This document shows positions 41,796 through 52,502 of a stretch of DNA of 64,000 nt, one piece after another; the stretch's first letter is position 1; the number at the start of each line of letters is the position of its first letter. Made by a program: the position numbers and the translations under genes. The notes beneath the pieces were generated by a model. The model searched no databases. It had not been told where the DNA came from and saw nothing but the letters and a program-made list of their open reading frames with translations. Origin of the DNA: Gemmatimonadaceae bacterium (GTDB lineage: Bacteria; Gemmatimonadota; Gemmatimonadetes; Gemmatimonadales; Gemmatimonadaceae); the NCBI GenBank assembly GCA_035633115.1, contig DASQFN010000079.1:206048-270047 (forward strand). Reading direction: 5' to 3'.

Positions 41796-44129
41796 CTAGA
41801 ACCTCGCTTCTACGTAGAGATTCGTTCTGATCTTCTTTTCGGGATATATGCCGCGCGCCACATCGAAGCGGACGAGTCCATCCATGAATGAGACACCAGC
41901 GCCAACGCCGCTCAGCGGCCGACCGGGGCTCTTCCAGTCATCCCGGCTCCCTGCCCATCCGAGATCTCCGAAGATCACAGGGCGGGCGCCCACGAAGCTC
42001 GACCCCAGCTCGGCACGAGTCAGCCAGTACGCATCTCCGATGGCCGCACCCGCGCGCTGGCCGCGAACCGTCTGAGTCCCGCCGAGATACCAGAGCCGCT
42101 GCACGGGCATCGTTCCGCCCGAGGTGCCGGCGCCGACGGTGAGCGCGCCGTCGAGCCGCGGTCCCAGTCCATGAGTCACCGTTGCGTCGAACATTCCGCG
42201 GGCGTAGTCGAAATCACCGGCCGCGCCTTCGACCTTCACGCTTCCAAAAGTCCTGAGACCGTGTGGGTCCAGTCCACGTGATCCATGTCTCTCGAGCGCG
42301 AGGCCCACGACGTTCCCGCGAGTCGCGCGGATGTTGTCCGTGAATCCTTTTGAGCCGAAGGTCTTGGCGAGCGAGAAGTCCGTTTGCTTGCTCACATCAC
42401 CATGATGCTCGGCGAACAGCCGCCATGTTCCGGACGTGGAATCGTTTCGCGCTCCGGTCAGCTCGATGCCGGTCGTACGATAGTAGAAGCCTTCGTCGCG
42501 ACCGAAAAGAAGCGCCGAGAGTGAGCTGCCAAACGAGAACGGGTCCGCAAAATCGTTGGCCGACGCAAGACGGCGGTATGCGCCGACGCCGATCGTATTT
42601 CGTCCGTCACTCCGCGAGAGACCGAGCTCTCCAGTGGGAGTAACATCTGACGTCCCGATGCGCGCTAACGCTCTCGCCGTGTACCCCGCGCCTAGACTCT
42701 GACGAACCGCAAGTCCTGTGGAAAGTCCTTCGATTCGATTGTACCTCGTGAGTCCGAGCCCATAAGTGAACACCGGCTTTTGCGGTATGAACCCCGGTTG
42801 TGCTCCCAGCGTCAGCGCTTCGGCGATGAGCGCATCGCGTTCCGATACGCCGAACACTTCTTCTCCTTCGTCATAGATCGACTTCGGCAGTTCAGGAGAG
42901 ACCGCCAGCTTCGTCGTGTCGCAGGGTACTTGAGTAACAATCGAAAGCGTTCCTTCGAACCTTGTGGAAGTTCGCGACCGGCTGTTCGACAAGTCCTTGC
43001 ACGCCTCGCGTCTCCTCTGTCGGCGGAAAGCGCGCGACGTGGAATCCTGCGCCGTATCGATCGCTGCGATCTGCGGCAGAGGCGGCAGGCTGCCGTTGAC
43101 GCTCGCGTACTTGAAGCTCTGCTCGAGCTTGAAGGGGACGTGCATGAATCCGGCTTGCGCTTCGCCTTCGAGGCCCTGCAGCCGCGGCATCCAGAACCGC
43201 CCTTCATGAAGGCCGTATTCGATCGTGATTGCGTTCACCTTTGCGGTCATCGGTGTCATCAATGCCTTCACCCATTTCGGCGGCTTGTCATCGTCGTCAT
43301 CTGCCTCTTCGTCGGCCTTCGCCCAGATGTCGAGAGGCTCTGCAAGCCGGAAAACCGCGCGCACGAGACGCGACGAGCCCATATCGAACCACAGTGAGCC
43401 AAGTGCGACGTTCCATTTCGGCTCGCGTGGACGCACAATGAGCTCGCGAAGCTGGATTCTAGTCCCGCTCGAGAGCTGGAAGCTCACTGAGTCCCCGGTC
43501 GCGTAGGTGTAGTAGGCTTCTGCCCCGTTTGCGAGCGGATGGATGATCTCGCTCTCGCTGACATCTGCCTTTGCGAGACCCGATCCGACCCAGAGAGATT
43601 CACGTCCTGGGAAATACGGGATTGCGACTCCTTCGTCGCCGATTTCCGAATCACCGGCGCCTTCGAGCATCGGCATCACAGTCCGCCTGCCGAGTACCTG
43701 GACCAGGACCGGTGACCCGCGGCTCCAGACGACTCGCGCGGCGCGCTCGTGTCGCATCAATAACCGGTCGCGCCCGATTCGCTTGAACCCCATCCCTACT
43801 GACATGCGCTCGTATGCGGTCGCGTCGTATCCGCGGAGCGCCGTGTCCTGCTCGAGCCGCGCGACACGAGCGGCAGCAAGGAGAGTCCGCGCACCAGCGT
43901 CGCGGAACGCGGTCGCCAGCCGTGCCGGCGTCAAAGGAATTCGTTTGGCGACCCGGCGCGCATGCTCGATGGAATCGCTCCTGACACGCCGAGCGCGGAG
44001 TGAATCCCTCCGCGCCTCTCTTGCCAGCTGCACTGAATCTGCGCGAGCGCTGTCCGTCTTCGCTTTTCCGCCAACGTTGATTGTGACGCTCGACTGAGCG
44101 AAAAGCACCGCGACTAGTAGCGCGACCAT
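41796..44129 (-). CDS. Omp85/BamA-like surface antigen with long N-terminal region
   Basis: This 777-residue protein has a short hydrophobic start, an Arg/Ala/Asp-rich helical stretch (SARADSVQLAREARRDSLRARR), then beta-domain sequence and a C-terminal barrel. The end carries the Omp85 features GGTQTVRGQRAGAAIGDAYW (the VRGxxxG motif) and a terminal phenylalanine (LYVEARF). The N-terminal region lacks obvious POTRA repeats, which is unusual. It is probably an outer-membrane translocator or surface antigen; the substrate is unknown. Confidence 0.78.
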   Translation of the reverse strand: MVALLVAVLFAQSSVTINVGGKAKTDSARADSVQLAREARRDSLRARRVRSDSIEHARRVAKRIPLTPARLATAFRDAGARTLLAAARVARLEQDTALRGYDATAYERMSVGMGFKRIGRDRLLMRHERAARVVWSRGSPVLVQVLGRRTVMPMLEGAGDSEIGDEGVAIPYFPGRESLWVGSGLAKADVSESEIIHPLANGAEAYYTYATGDSVSFQLSSGTRIQLRELIVRPREPKWNVALGSLWFDMGSSRLVRAVFRLAEPLDIWAKADEEADDDDDKPPKWVKALMTPMTAKVNAITIEYGLHEGRFWMPRLQGLEGEAQAGFMHVPFKLEQSFKYASVNGSLPPLPQIAAIDTAQDSTSRAFRRQRRREACKDLSNSRSRTSTRFEGTLSIVTQVPCDTTKLAVSPELPKSIYDEGEEVFGVSERDALIAEALTLGAQPGFIPQKPVFTYGLGLTRYNRIEGLSTGLAVRQSLGAGYTARALARIGTSDVTPTGELGLSRSDGRNTIGVGAYRRLASANDFADPFSFGSSLSALLFGRDEGFYYRTTGIELTGARNDSTSGTWRLFAEHHGDVSKQTDFSLAKTFGSKGFTDNIRATRGNVVGLALERHGSRGLDPHGLRTFGSVKVEGAAGDFDYARGMFDATVTHGLGPRLDGALTVGAGTSGGTMPVQRLWYLGGTQTVRGQRAGAAIGDAYWLTRAELGSSFVGARPVIFGDLGWAGSRDDWKSPGRPLSGVGAGVSFMDGLVRFDVARGIYPEKKIRTNLYVEARF

Positions 44130-44173
44130 GGAATTGCCCGGAGTTGTGTGCGAACGGTTTTAAGGGATGCGCG

Positions 44174-44941
44174 CTATCTGTCGATGCTGTTGGGAATCGT
44201 GTACGACACTCCGACGTGCCACGTCACCTGATCCGTCTTGCTGTGCGACGGAAAAATCGTGATCGACCCATCGGGATTGTCTTGAATTGCGCCTTCGCGC
44301 AGATAAGTCGCTTCACCGCCGGTGAAATACCGGCCGCCGACATCCAGCGACATCATCGAGAACTTGCCGGTGAACGGGATGTACAAACCGCCGCCGAAGA
44401 TCCAGGTCTGCGTGTTGTCGCTCTGGTTCTCAGAGCTGGCGAAAGTCTCGCCCTGGTACTGGCCGGTGCCCCGCACTGCCGAGCTCGTTGTGAAACCCAT
44501 CACACCAATGGCCACGTTGCCGTACGGGCGGATGCGGCCGGCAGGAACCATCAGCTGCGGGCCAAACGCTGCCCAGAAAATCGAATTTGTGGTCTCGACC
44601 TCGAAACCCGCTCGACCACCAAACACTGAGCCACTCGGGATTGTCTCGCTGCCGTACTGGATACCACCCACATCGGCACGAAGACTGAGCGCACCCGCCC
44701 GATCGACCCTGAAGAGTCCGTAAAAGTCGCCGCCAAAACCGGTGTCGATGTTGTTCGCGAGCTCACCGCGCGGTGACGACATCAGAAGTCCGACACCGAT
44801 GGTGAAACGTGAAGGCTTTTCAAGGCGAACGGCCGGACGCGCCGTGATCTGCGCTTCGAGAGGAGAGAGAAGAAAGGGCGCCGCGGCGGCGCCGGACAAT
44901 GCGGCAATGCCGCCGAGTATCGTCTGACGAATAATAAGCAT
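44174..44941 (-). CDS. Outer-membrane beta-barrel protein
   Basis: The 255-residue product has a signal-like N-terminus (LLSPLEAQITA) and alternating strands with aromatic residues. Examples are FTIGVGLLMSSPRGELANN, GFGGDFYGLFRVDRAGALSL and LYIPFTGKFSMMSLDVGGRYF, ending WHVGVSYTIPNS. It fits a small barrel porin-like protein. It follows the Omp85-like gene upstream in the same direction with a 44-base gap. Confidence 0.75.
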   Translation of the reverse strand: MLIIRQTILGGIAALSGAAAAPFLLSPLEAQITARPAVRLEKPSRFTIGVGLLMSSPRGELANNIDTGFGGDFYGLFRVDRAGALSLRADVGGIQYGSETIPSGSVFGGRAGFEVETTNSIFWAAFGPQLMVPAGRIRPYGNVAIGVMGFTTSSAVRGTGQYQGETFASSENQSDNTQTWIFGGGLYIPFTGKFSMMSLDVGGRYFTGGEATYLREGAIQDNPDGSITIFPSHSKTDQVTWHVGVSYTIPNSIDR

Positions 44942-45095
44942 AAGTTCTCCGGGCTATGTTACTCGCGAGCCAAGGCATTGCTGATGCCGCAGGCTCGCGA
45001 TTCCTATATGATGATACGACAACGCCTTAGTATTGTTTCACCCGTTCCGCGCGACCGTCCTGACCGAATAGCATGACACTCCTTGTCCCTGAACG

Positions 45096-45878
45096 ATGAC
45101 AGCGGCTGCCGCTGCGAATACTCATCCCCTTGTCGTACGCGGCCTTAGAAAGACGTACGGTGACGTCGTCGCCGTCGACGGCCTGGACCTGGAGGTCCGA
45201 AACGGCGAATGCTTCGGCCTGCTAGGCCCAAATGGAGCCGGTAAGACTACGACCATAGAAATCTGCGAAGGGTTGCTCGCCAGCGACTCGGGCGACGTCC
45301 GGGTGCTCGGCCGCACGTGGGAGCAGGACGGTGATCACCTGCGGGAGCGCCTCGGCATACAGCTTCAGGACACACAGCTGGCCGAGAAGCTCACGGTCCG
45401 CGAGACGATCGATCTTTTCCGCAGCTTCTATCGCCGTTCCCGGGACGCAAAAGCGGTAATCGAGATGGTGCAGCTTGGTGAAAAGCAGAATGCGCGAGTC
45501 GGCACACTGTCAGGCGGGCAGAAGCAGCGCCTCGCAGTCGCCTGTGCGCTGGTGGGCGACCCGGAGCTCCTTTTTCTCGACGAGCCCACCACCGGTCTCG
45601 ATCCTCAGTCGCGGCGGCAGCTCTGGGGATTGATCGAGGAGTTCCGTGGAACAGGTCGCACTATTGTGTTGACGACTCATTACATGGACGAGGCCGAGCG
45701 CCTCTGCGACAGAGTCGCAATTGTCGACCACGGCCACGTCATTGCGCTCGGCTCGCCGGCCGAGCTCATAGATACGATCGGCTCGCAGCATCATCCACCG
45801 CCCGTCCAGCGGACCACATCAGCAACGCTCGAGGACGTTTTCGTGGTGCTCACGGGCAGGACCCTTCGCGATGAGTGA
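45096..45878 (+). CDS. ABC transporter ATP-binding protein (DrrA/NatA-like)
   Basis: The 260-residue ATPase has Walker A (LLGPNGAGKTTT), the signature LSGGQKQR and Walker B (LLFLDEPTTGLD). It overlaps the permease gene by eight bases. A role in exporting drugs or lipids is usual for relatives; no substrate is evident. Confidence 0.93.
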   Translation: MTAAAAANTHPLVVRGLRKTYGDVVAVDGLDLEVRNGECFGLLGPNGAGKTTTIEICEGLLASDSGDVRVLGRTWEQDGDHLRERLGIQLQDTQLAEKLTVRETIDLFRSFYRRSRDAKAVIEMVQLGEKQNARVGTLSGGQKQRLAVACALVGDPELLFLDEPTTGLDPQSRRQLWGLIEEFRGTGRTIVLTTHYMDEAERLCDRVAIVDHGHVIALGSPAELIDTIGSQHHPPPVQRTTSATLEDVFVVLTGRTLRDE

Positions 45879-46950
45879 TGCTGTAGTGGTTGCAGCTGCC
45901 CCCCGGCGATCATTCGCCGAGCGGTCGATCGTTCAGCTTACGCTCGCCCGATTTCGCGGGTTCATCCGCGAGCCCGAAGCGGTTTTCTGGACGTTCGTAT
46001 TTCCGATTCTGCTCGCGGTAGGACTCGGGGTCGCGTTCCGAAGCCGTGCTCCGGATCAACCGCATGTCGGCGTGCTCGCCGCCGGCGCCTCAGGCTCACT
46101 GGTGGACGCGCTGAAGCGCGACTCGTCCCTCAAGGCCGAAGTGATGGACGACAGCACTGCGGCGCGTGCGCTGAGAACGGGAAAAATCGCAATTCTCGCG
46201 AGGATTACGGGGCCGACGAGTGTGGAATACACCTTTGATCCCGTTCGTGGTGACGCTGCAACCGCAAAGCTGCTGGTCGACCGTGCGATTCAGAGAGCAG
46301 CGGGCCGAAGCGACCCGGTCACTGTCGTCGAGCGAAAGGTCACCGATCGAGGATCTCGCTACATCGACTTTGTTCTGCCTGGGCTGCTCGGAATGAATCT
46401 CATGGGCAGCGGCATCTGGGGAATCGGCTTCGCCATCGTCGATCAGAGGGGAAAGAAGCTCCTCAAGAGATTCATGGCAACGCCGATGTCGAGGGCCGAG
46501 TATCTGGCGTCGTTCATGTTCTCGCGCCTGTTCTGGCTCGTGCTCGAGGTGGTCACGCTGCTTGGGTTCGGTGCGCTGGCGTTCGGTGTGCCTCTTCGCG
46601 GCTCGCTCACTGCTCTTTCGCTGATCTGCCTGCTCTCGGCGCTCGCATTCGCGGGGATGGGGCTGCTCGTCGCGTCACGCGCTCGTACAACGGAAGGGGT
46701 CTCGGGGCTCATGAACCTGGTGATGCTTCCGATGTGGATTTTTTCGGGGGTGTTTTTCTCCTCGAGCAACTTTCCACAGGCAGTTCAGCCGGTGATCCAA
46801 CTTCTTCCGCTAACCGCGGTCAACGACGCGCTGCGCGCGAATATGCTCGAGGGCGCATCCCTTGCCTCATTGAGCGGTGAGATTCTCGTGATCGCTGGCT
46901 GGCTCGTGGTGAGCTTCATTCTCGCGCTCAGGTTGTTCCGGTGGCGTTGA
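45871..46950 (+). CDS. ABC-2 type permease
   Basis: The 359-residue permease has an N-terminal helix (AVFWTFVFPILLAVGLGVAF), an extracytoplasmic domain of about 140 residues, then five helices ending LVVSFILALRLFRWR. It contains the ABC-2 transport pattern KKLLKRFMATPMSRAEYLAS. It is the partner of the preceding ATPase. Confidence 0.92.
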   Translation: MSDAVVVAAAPRRSFAERSIVQLTLARFRGFIREPEAVFWTFVFPILLAVGLGVAFRSRAPDQPHVGVLAAGASGSLVDALKRDSSLKAEVMDDSTAARALRTGKIAILARITGPTSVEYTFDPVRGDAATAKLLVDRAIQRAAGRSDPVTVVERKVTDRGSRYIDFVLPGLLGMNLMGSGIWGIGFAIVDQRGKKLLKRFMATPMSRAEYLASFMFSRLFWLVLEVVTLLGFGALAFGVPLRGSLTALSLICLLSALAFAGMGLLVASRARTTEGVSGLMNLVMLPMWIFSGVFFSSSNFPQAVQPVIQLLPLTAVNDALRANMLEGASLASLSGEILVIAGWLVVSFILALRLFRWR

Positions 46951-47009
46951 TGTAACTCAACAGAACGAGTATCTCGCGGCGCGCGGCGCGCCGACCACCT
47001 GGCGCGACC

Positions 47010-48581
47010 TCATTCGGGCGCCTCTGATAGCCCTTTGGAATCCGACGCATGAACATCAGCGTAGATCGCTTCGATGCGTTCAGCTTCCTCGTCCGTCAGG
47101 GCGGCAAACTCGCGCTCGCGAGCACGGATGGAGAGGCGACCGTTGTTTTGAGCAAGAAAACGGTACAATAAATCCAGCGTTCCTCCAGGCATGTCGATCA
47201 GGAGCTTTACCCTTTTCACGAACTTGTCATACGCCTCGAGAAATGCGACCTCGCTGGGAAGATCCTGCTCAATTGTTGCCTTCACACAGTGGTAGACGAA
47301 CTCGGCGTGCACGGTCGCATCGAAAAAACGGTACCAGGCTGCGGTATCGTTGAGCACTTCAACGTTGCCTTTGTCTGTGGCTCGCCATTCAACCTGATCC
47401 AGCAGCGGACGGGAGTATGATTCGAGGACTCTCCGGTACGCAGGGAGCTCTCGCAGCATTACCGCGCTGACAGGAAATGCGAGTCCGTGCGGGGCGAACC
47501 CGCTCGCAGCGAGGATATGATGTATCAGCCAGCGATGAATGCGGCCGTTGCCGTCCTCGAAAGGGTGGATGTATACAAAGCCAAAGGCCTCGACGGCTGC
47601 GGCCACGACAGGCTCCATCTCGCCACGTCCCGCGCGTTCGTCGTAATCCACCAGCCCGTTCAATAGAGAGACAAGATCGTCGGGCCGGGCGCTGATATGA
47701 TCGGGGAGAGGTGCTCCCGTTAGTCTGTCGTGCTCGCCAACAAATCCGCCTTCATTCCGGAGCCCTAGCTTCACAAAGCGCGCATCACCGATGACGATGC
47801 GCTGAAGCGCTTTGAACTCCTCGATTGAAAGCCGAGTCGTGCCTGCTCGCGCGATCGCCTGGCCCCATCGCCTGGCACGATCGGGCGAAGGCTCCTCACC
47901 TTCAATGCGGAAAGATGCGCGACTGTCGCTTAGCAGGAGGAAGGCTGCCGCGCGCGACATGATATCAGGATGTATACGCTTGAGCACAGCATCTGCACGC
48001 TCGGCGAGCTGTTCGTTCTCGAAATTCTTTATTCTCGTCGTTCGACGTACCATGGGACAAAACTCGCGAGTCCCTGGAAGATTATTTCGGACCTTGTGGC
48101 GCGCCGAAATGGGGCCCGTTTTCAGCGCGATCTGTTGCTTGGCATCGACGGCGTCGACCGCTTTTACCTTGCCGAGATCCGGGAGATCGAGGCGCTCATC
48201 TCGAAGCCATTCATACACAAACCACAGGCGGCGCATGTATGTGCCGGTCGGTACGGTTCGCACAGCGTCGGCGACTGCCTCAACCCGGACTCTTCGGAAT
48301 AGTGCGTCGAGTACGCCGAGATCCAAGCCTTCCCATTTGAGGGCAAAGGCTATTTGTGCGGCAAAGTCATCGGTGGGTGTGTACCGTTTCGGCAATATTA
48401 GCCAGCCAGCCTCTTTGCGAGGCCGGTGGTGCCCGGCGATTGCCCCCAATCTGTTAGGCAGCGGGACTTTCAGGTCAAATTGATCAATGAGGCGCGAGTA
48501 ACCAGCCAGTTGCGCCTTCACTGGCAGAGCTCGTCCGCGAAAAGAGTTCACTAGTCGCGATTTACTTTCACCCATTGGCAT
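47010..48581 (-). CDS. Fic-domain protein with N-terminal inhibitory motif
   Basis: Fic proteins transfer AMP or other groups to target proteins. The 523-residue protein has the complete Fic motif HPFEDGNGRIHR (His339) and the inhibitory S/TxxxE(G/N) motif SFRIEG at residues 223-228, upstream of the Fic core as in class II. The C-terminus looks like a winged-helix domain (LLYRFLAQNNGRLSIRAREREF). The ATG at 48581 has weak ribosome context; an ATG at 48575 is an alternative. Its first codons (GESKSRLVN) are encoded by the last copy of a 16-bp repeat that also fills the upstream region. Confidence 0.9.
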   Translation of the reverse strand: MPMGESKSRLVNSFRGRALPVKAQLAGYSRLIDQFDLKVPLPNRLGAIAGHHRPRKEAGWLILPKRYTPTDDFAAQIAFALKWEGLDLGVLDALFRRVRVEAVADAVRTVPTGTYMRRLWFVYEWLRDERLDLPDLGKVKAVDAVDAKQQIALKTGPISARHKVRNNLPGTREFCPMVRRTTRIKNFENEQLAERADAVLKRIHPDIMSRAAAFLLLSDSRASFRIEGEEPSPDRARRWGQAIARAGTTRLSIEEFKALQRIVIGDARFVKLGLRNEGGFVGEHDRLTGAPLPDHISARPDDLVSLLNGLVDYDERAGRGEMEPVVAAAVEAFGFVYIHPFEDGNGRIHRWLIHHILAASGFAPHGLAFPVSAVMLRELPAYRRVLESYSRPLLDQVEWRATDKGNVEVLNDTAAWYRFFDATVHAEFVYHCVKATIEQDLPSEVAFLEAYDKFVKRVKLLIDMPGGTLDLLYRFLAQNNGRLSIRAREREFAALTDEEAERIEAIYADVHASDSKGLSEAPE

Positions 48582-48681
48582 GTTCCGCGATTTTTGGTCA
48601 CTAAGACCACCATGCTCGAAAAAACGATCACTAGCCGCGAAATATACTCACTTTTCATGCAAAATCGCGAAATACTTTCAC
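48556..48681 (-). repeat. Four 16-bp iterons over the fic promoter and start
   Basis: On the minus strand the unit GTGAAAGTAWWTCGCG, exact or near-exact, occurs at 48556-48571, 48586-48601, 48636-48651 and 48666-48681. Spacing is 30, 50 and 30 bases, so pairs recur every 80 bases. tcacta elements flank each pair. The first copy falls within codons 4-9 of the fic gene. It is a strong candidate operator; binding is inferred. Confidence 0.85.
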
Positions 48682-48894
48682 TAAGCGTGAAGGTTTTTGT
48701 CATGTTGTCCCTTTCAGAGTGAAGGGTCTCGTTACGGTCGCGTTTTTCAAGGTATTGGCTAGAATCCAGCTAGGGGACCCGAACAGATGGTTCAACCTGG
48801 CAAAAGCTCCTGGCAACCGTGCGAAACTCGCTGTACGGGCAAATCAAACGAACTTGAATACTCCGCCGAACCCCGTTTGAAACTCACGTCATAG

Positions 48895-49329
48895 ATGCTC
48901 GAGTCGCCTGGAATAGAGATTAACGGCTCGCTTGTGATCCCGTACTCGGAGCTCGCGGTCCGCGCCTCGCGTTCGTCCGGCGCCGGCGGTCAGCATGTCA
49001 ACAAGACGGCGTCCCGCATCGAGATCAGCTGGAACATTCGCGACTCGAAGGCTCTGTCGGACGAGCAGCGCGAGATTCTGAATCACCGACTCGCATCGCG
49101 AATATCGACCGATGGCGCGATCCGCGTCGTCGCGAGCGAGACGCGGAGTCAGCACCGGAACCGCGAGCGCGCCGAAGCTCGTCTCGCCGATCTGATCAGG
49201 ACGGCCCTGACACCGCGAAAAAAGCGAAAGCCGACCCGCCGCCCGCGCAGCGCGGACGAGGCTCGGCTCGCCTCAAAAAAGCTTCACTCGAAAAAGAAGC
49301 TCGAGCGAAAACGCGACCTGACGGACTAG
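48895..49329 (+). CDS. arfB: Alternative ribosome-rescue factor ArfB
   Basis: ArfB hydrolyses peptidyl-tRNA on stalled ribosomes. The 144-residue protein has the GGQ motif in SGAGGQHVNKTASRIEI (Gly31-Gln33) and a long basic C-terminal tail (KKRKPTRRPRSADEARLASKK) that enters the mRNA channel. Length matches the family. Confidence 0.95.
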   Translation: MLESPGIEINGSLVIPYSELAVRASRSSGAGGQHVNKTASRIEISWNIRDSKALSDEQREILNHRLASRISTDGAIRVVASETRSQHRNRERAEARLADLIRTALTPRKKRKPTRRPRSADEARLASKKLHSKKKLERKRDLTD

Positions 49330-49335
49330 CGCCGG

Positions 49336-52300
49336 CTAGCTCCGCACCGAGCTGAGTGCTCCCTCCGGAACGGGATTCACTCCGCCGGTGACCGTGTGCC
49401 CTGCCCGATGCTTGCCCAGCCCGACCTTGTCCATGACCTTCTCGCGCCACTCGTCCATGATCTCGTAAAAAGTCGGGATCACGACCAGAGTCAGCAGCGT
49501 GGAAGTTATGACACCGCCGATGACGGCTCGTCCGAGCGGTGCGCGGAACTCTGCTCCTTCGCCCCAGCCGAGTGCAACCGGGATCATTCCCGCAATCAAC
49601 GCCAGCGTCGTCATCATGATCGGACGCAGACGAATCGCGCCCGCCTGGATTATCGCCTCACGTCGCGGCAGACCATCGTTGATTCTTGCCCATTTCGCGA
49701 AATCGATGAGCAGAATCGCGTTCTTCGCCACGATTCCCATCAGCAGTATCACCCCGATCAGACTCATGATGTTGATCGTCGAGCCGGTGATCATGAGAGC
49801 GAGCATCACGCCGACGAGCGACAGCGGCAGCGAGACCAGAATCGCCAGCGGCTCGATGAATGATCCGAACTGGAGAACCAGAATCAGATACATCAGCATC
49901 ACCGCGATGCCGAGGGCGGTGAAGATCCGCCCGAAGACTTCGTTCTGACTGTCGACTTCACCGCCCTGGGTTATGCGAACGCCGGGTGGGAGTGTCACCC
50001 TTTCAATGCGGGCGTTGATGTCCTTCATCACCTCTCCAAGCGACCTGCCGGCAGTGTTCGCCTCGACGTTCACCACGAGATCGCCATCGAGGTGCGTGAT
50101 CTGTGCGGGTCCGAGGCCCTGCCTGATGTCGGCTATCTGACCGAGCGGAAGTGTCGTCGGACCGGTCGGGCCCTGCATCACGAGCGGCAGCTGCGCCAGA
50201 TCCGAAGCGCGCTCGCGCGCGCCCGGTGCCAGTCTGACATTCACCTCACGAGTCTCACCCGTGGGATCCACCCAGTCTCCCGCCTTGATCCCGGCAAACG
50301 CAGGCCGCAGCGATTGCGCCACCTGTGCGACGGTAATCCCGAGCGTGCCGGCGAGTCCGCGATTGAGCGTGACCTCGAGCTCGGGCTTCTGGCCCTTGGT
50401 CGAGAGCCCCACGTCCACGGCGCCCGGTACCTGCCTTACCTCGTTCGCGATCGACCCGGCAGCGGCATTGAGCGACGCCAGAGTGCCGCCCCTCAGCTGA
50501 ATCTGGATTTGCTTCTGCGATCCCGAGAAATCATTCGTGAAGACTGTCATCGTAGCGCCGGCGATTCGGCCGACCTCGACGCGCAGCTGCTCACCCAGAT
50601 CGGTGGCGCTGATGTCACGCTTGTTCTTGGGAACCAGCCGGACGTAGATGTTTCCGTTGTCAACGGCGCCGTTGCTGCCGCCGATGGTCGTGTACGTATA
50701 GGAAACCTCGGGGCGGGCCCGCGCCAACCGTCCTGCTTCCTCGGCCTTGATGCGTGTGTAGTCGAGGTTCGAGCCGGGCGGCGTCTCGATGCCGATGTTC
50801 AGCTCGGAGCGGTCGACGTCGCCGAAGAAGCTGCTGCCGACAAGACCGACAGCGGGAAGCGCGAGCGCGATGACGAACGAAGCGACGGCGAGTGCGACCA
50901 TCGCCAACCGGTGGTCAAGCGCCCACCCGATCAACAGCTTGTACCGCTCCGCCTGACGGTTGAACCACAGGTTGAAGCGGTCCAGCATTCGCGCAATCGG
51001 GTTGCGGCGCTCGTGCGCCTCTACCTGAGGATCGGCCCAGTACGCGGAAAGCATCGGGTCGAGCGAGAAGGAAACGAGAAGCGAAACAAGAACCGCGCAT
51101 GCAATGGTGAGAGCAAAAGGCTTGAACCACTGGCCCGCGACCCCATACATGAACGCCACCGGAACGAACACCGCGATGATCGAGAACGTCGTCGCCGCCA
51201 CGGCGAGGCCGATCTCGTCGGTGCCTTCGCGGGACGCAGTCATGTGATCCTTACCCATCTCGATGTGCCGCACGATGTTCTCTCGAACAACGATCGCGTC
51301 GTCGATCAGAATGCCGATCGCCAGAGAAAGCCCGAGCAGCGACATCGTGTTGAGCGTGAAGCCGAACGCCCACACCGCAATGAACGACGCCAGCACGGAG
51401 ACCGGCAGCGCAAGTCCGGTGATGACGGTGGATCGCCATGAATTCAGGAAGACGAAGACCACCAGTACCGTCAACAATGCTCCGATGAGCAGTGCCTCCT
51501 CCACGCTGCGCACCGAGTCGGCCACACGGACACCCGAATCGCGTACCACTTCCATCCTGACCCCGGGTGGCAGCGTCTTCTGCATCTCGGCGACTGTCGC
51601 CTGGATTTTCTTGCTGACCGCGGTCGTGCTGTATCCCTTGGATTTCGTGATGTCGATTCCAATGGCTTCTTTGCCATTGTAGAGAGCAAGCGTGCGCTGC
51701 TCCTGCGTGCCATCGAGAGCGTCGGCAACCTGCCCGAGCCGCACGAGCTGGCCGCCGCGCTCGGAAACAACAAGCTGCATGAAATCGGCGGGGCCTTCGA
51801 GCCTGCCCTGCAGACGGATTGCCCGCTCGTCCAGCGCTCCGCTGACATTGCCAACCGGCGTAGCCATGTTCTGCGCCTGCAGCGCCAGAACCACGTCCGC
51901 CACGCTCAAGCCGGCCGCCTGCAGCGCCTGGGGCCGCAGCCGGACGGTCATCTCGCGCTTCACTTCGCCCACGATGTTCACCTGGGCGACGCCGGAAATT
52001 CCCTTCAGCGCACTGGTGATCGTCGGATCGGCCATTCGCGTGAGCTGCGCCGGCGTGTAGGCGTCGGATGCCAGCGTCAGCGACACGATCGGACGGTCTG
52101 CCGGATCGAACCGTTTGAGAATCGGTTCCTTCATTTCCACCGGCAGATCCGCCCGGATGGACGAGATTGCGTCGCGAATGTCCTGCGTTGCCTGCGAGAT
52201 GTCCTTCTCGAAAACGAACACGATGACTATCTGCGCGTAGCTGTCGGTCGCCGTGCCGAACATCTGGTCCACACCGGAGATGCCCTTGATTGCGTCCTCG

Positions 52301-52500
52301 ACAGGCTTCAGGACCTCGCGCTCCACTCCTGCCGGAGACGCACCGGGATAGGGAATGCCAACCAGAACGACCGGCTCAGCTACGTCGGGAAACTCGTCGG
52401 TCTGGAGCAGAAACAGCGAGAACAAGCCGAACACCACCAGCGCCACCATCACGACGATGGTGATCATCGGGCGCTTGATCGCAAAATCCGAAATTACCAT
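49336..52500 (-). CDS. RND efflux pump permease (HAE1/AcrB-like)
   Basis: The 1054-residue protein is an inner-membrane RND transporter. It has the first helix ([19 protein letters not shown]), two large periplasmic loops and the proton-relay segment [13 protein letters not shown] near residue 400, plus a second half with the repeated layout. It is the last gene of a four-gene operon and starts 2 bases after the adaptor stop. Hydrophobic drug export is typical; specificity is not readable. Confidence 0.95.
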   Translation of the reverse strand: MVISDFAIKRPMITIVVMVALVVFGLFSLFLLQTDEFPDVAEPVVLVGIPYPGASPAGVEREVLKPVEDAIKGISGVDQMFGTATDSYAQIVIVFVFEKDISQATQDIRDAISSIRADLPVEMKEPILKRFDPADRPIVSLTLASDAYTPAQLTRMADPTITSALKGISGVAQVNIVGEVKREMTVRLRPQALQAAGLSVADVVLALQAQNMATPVGNVSGALDERAIRLQGRLEGPADFMQLVVSERGGQLVRLGQVADALDGTQEQRTLALYNGKEAIGIDITKSKGYSTTAVSKKIQATVAEMQKTLPPGVRMEVVRDSGVRVADSVRSVEEALLIGALLTVLVVFVFLNSWRSTVITGLALPVSVLASFIAVWAFGFTLNTMSLLGLSLAIGILIDDAIVVRENIVRHIEMGKDHMTASREGTDEIGLAVAATTFSIIAVFVPVAFMYGVAGQWFKPFALTIACAVLVSLLVSFSLDPMLSAYWADPQVEAHERRNPIARMLDRFNLWFNRQAERYKLLIGWALDHRLAMVALAVASFVIALALPAVGLVGSSFFGDVDRSELNIGIETPPGSNLDYTRIKAEEAGRLARARPEVSYTYTTIGGSNGAVDNGNIYVRLVPKNKRDISATDLGEQLRVEVGRIAGATMTVFTNDFSGSQKQIQIQLRGGTLASLNAAAGSIANEVRQVPGAVDVGLSTKGQKPELEVTLNRGLAGTLGITVAQVAQSLRPAFAGIKAGDWVDPTGETREVNVRLAPGARERASDLAQLPLVMQGPTGPTTLPLGQIADIRQGLGPAQITHLDGDLVVNVEANTAGRSLGEVMKDINARIERVTLPPGVRITQGGEVDSQNEVFGRIFTALGIAVMLMYLILVLQFGSFIEPLAILVSLPLSLVGVMLALMITGSTINIMSLIGVILLMGIVAKNAILLIDFAKWARINDGLPRREAIIQAGAIRLRPIMMTTLALIAGMIPVALGWGEGAEFRAPLGRAVIGGVITSTLLTLVVIPTFYEIMDEWREKVMDKVGLGKHRAGHTVTGGVNPVPEGALSSVRS

Positions 52501-52502
52501 TG

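Noticed and set aside
48556..48681. Plasmid or phage replication origin with iterons
   Set aside because: No Rep gene, AT-rich unwinding region or partition genes are nearby; the repeats sit on a gene promoter.
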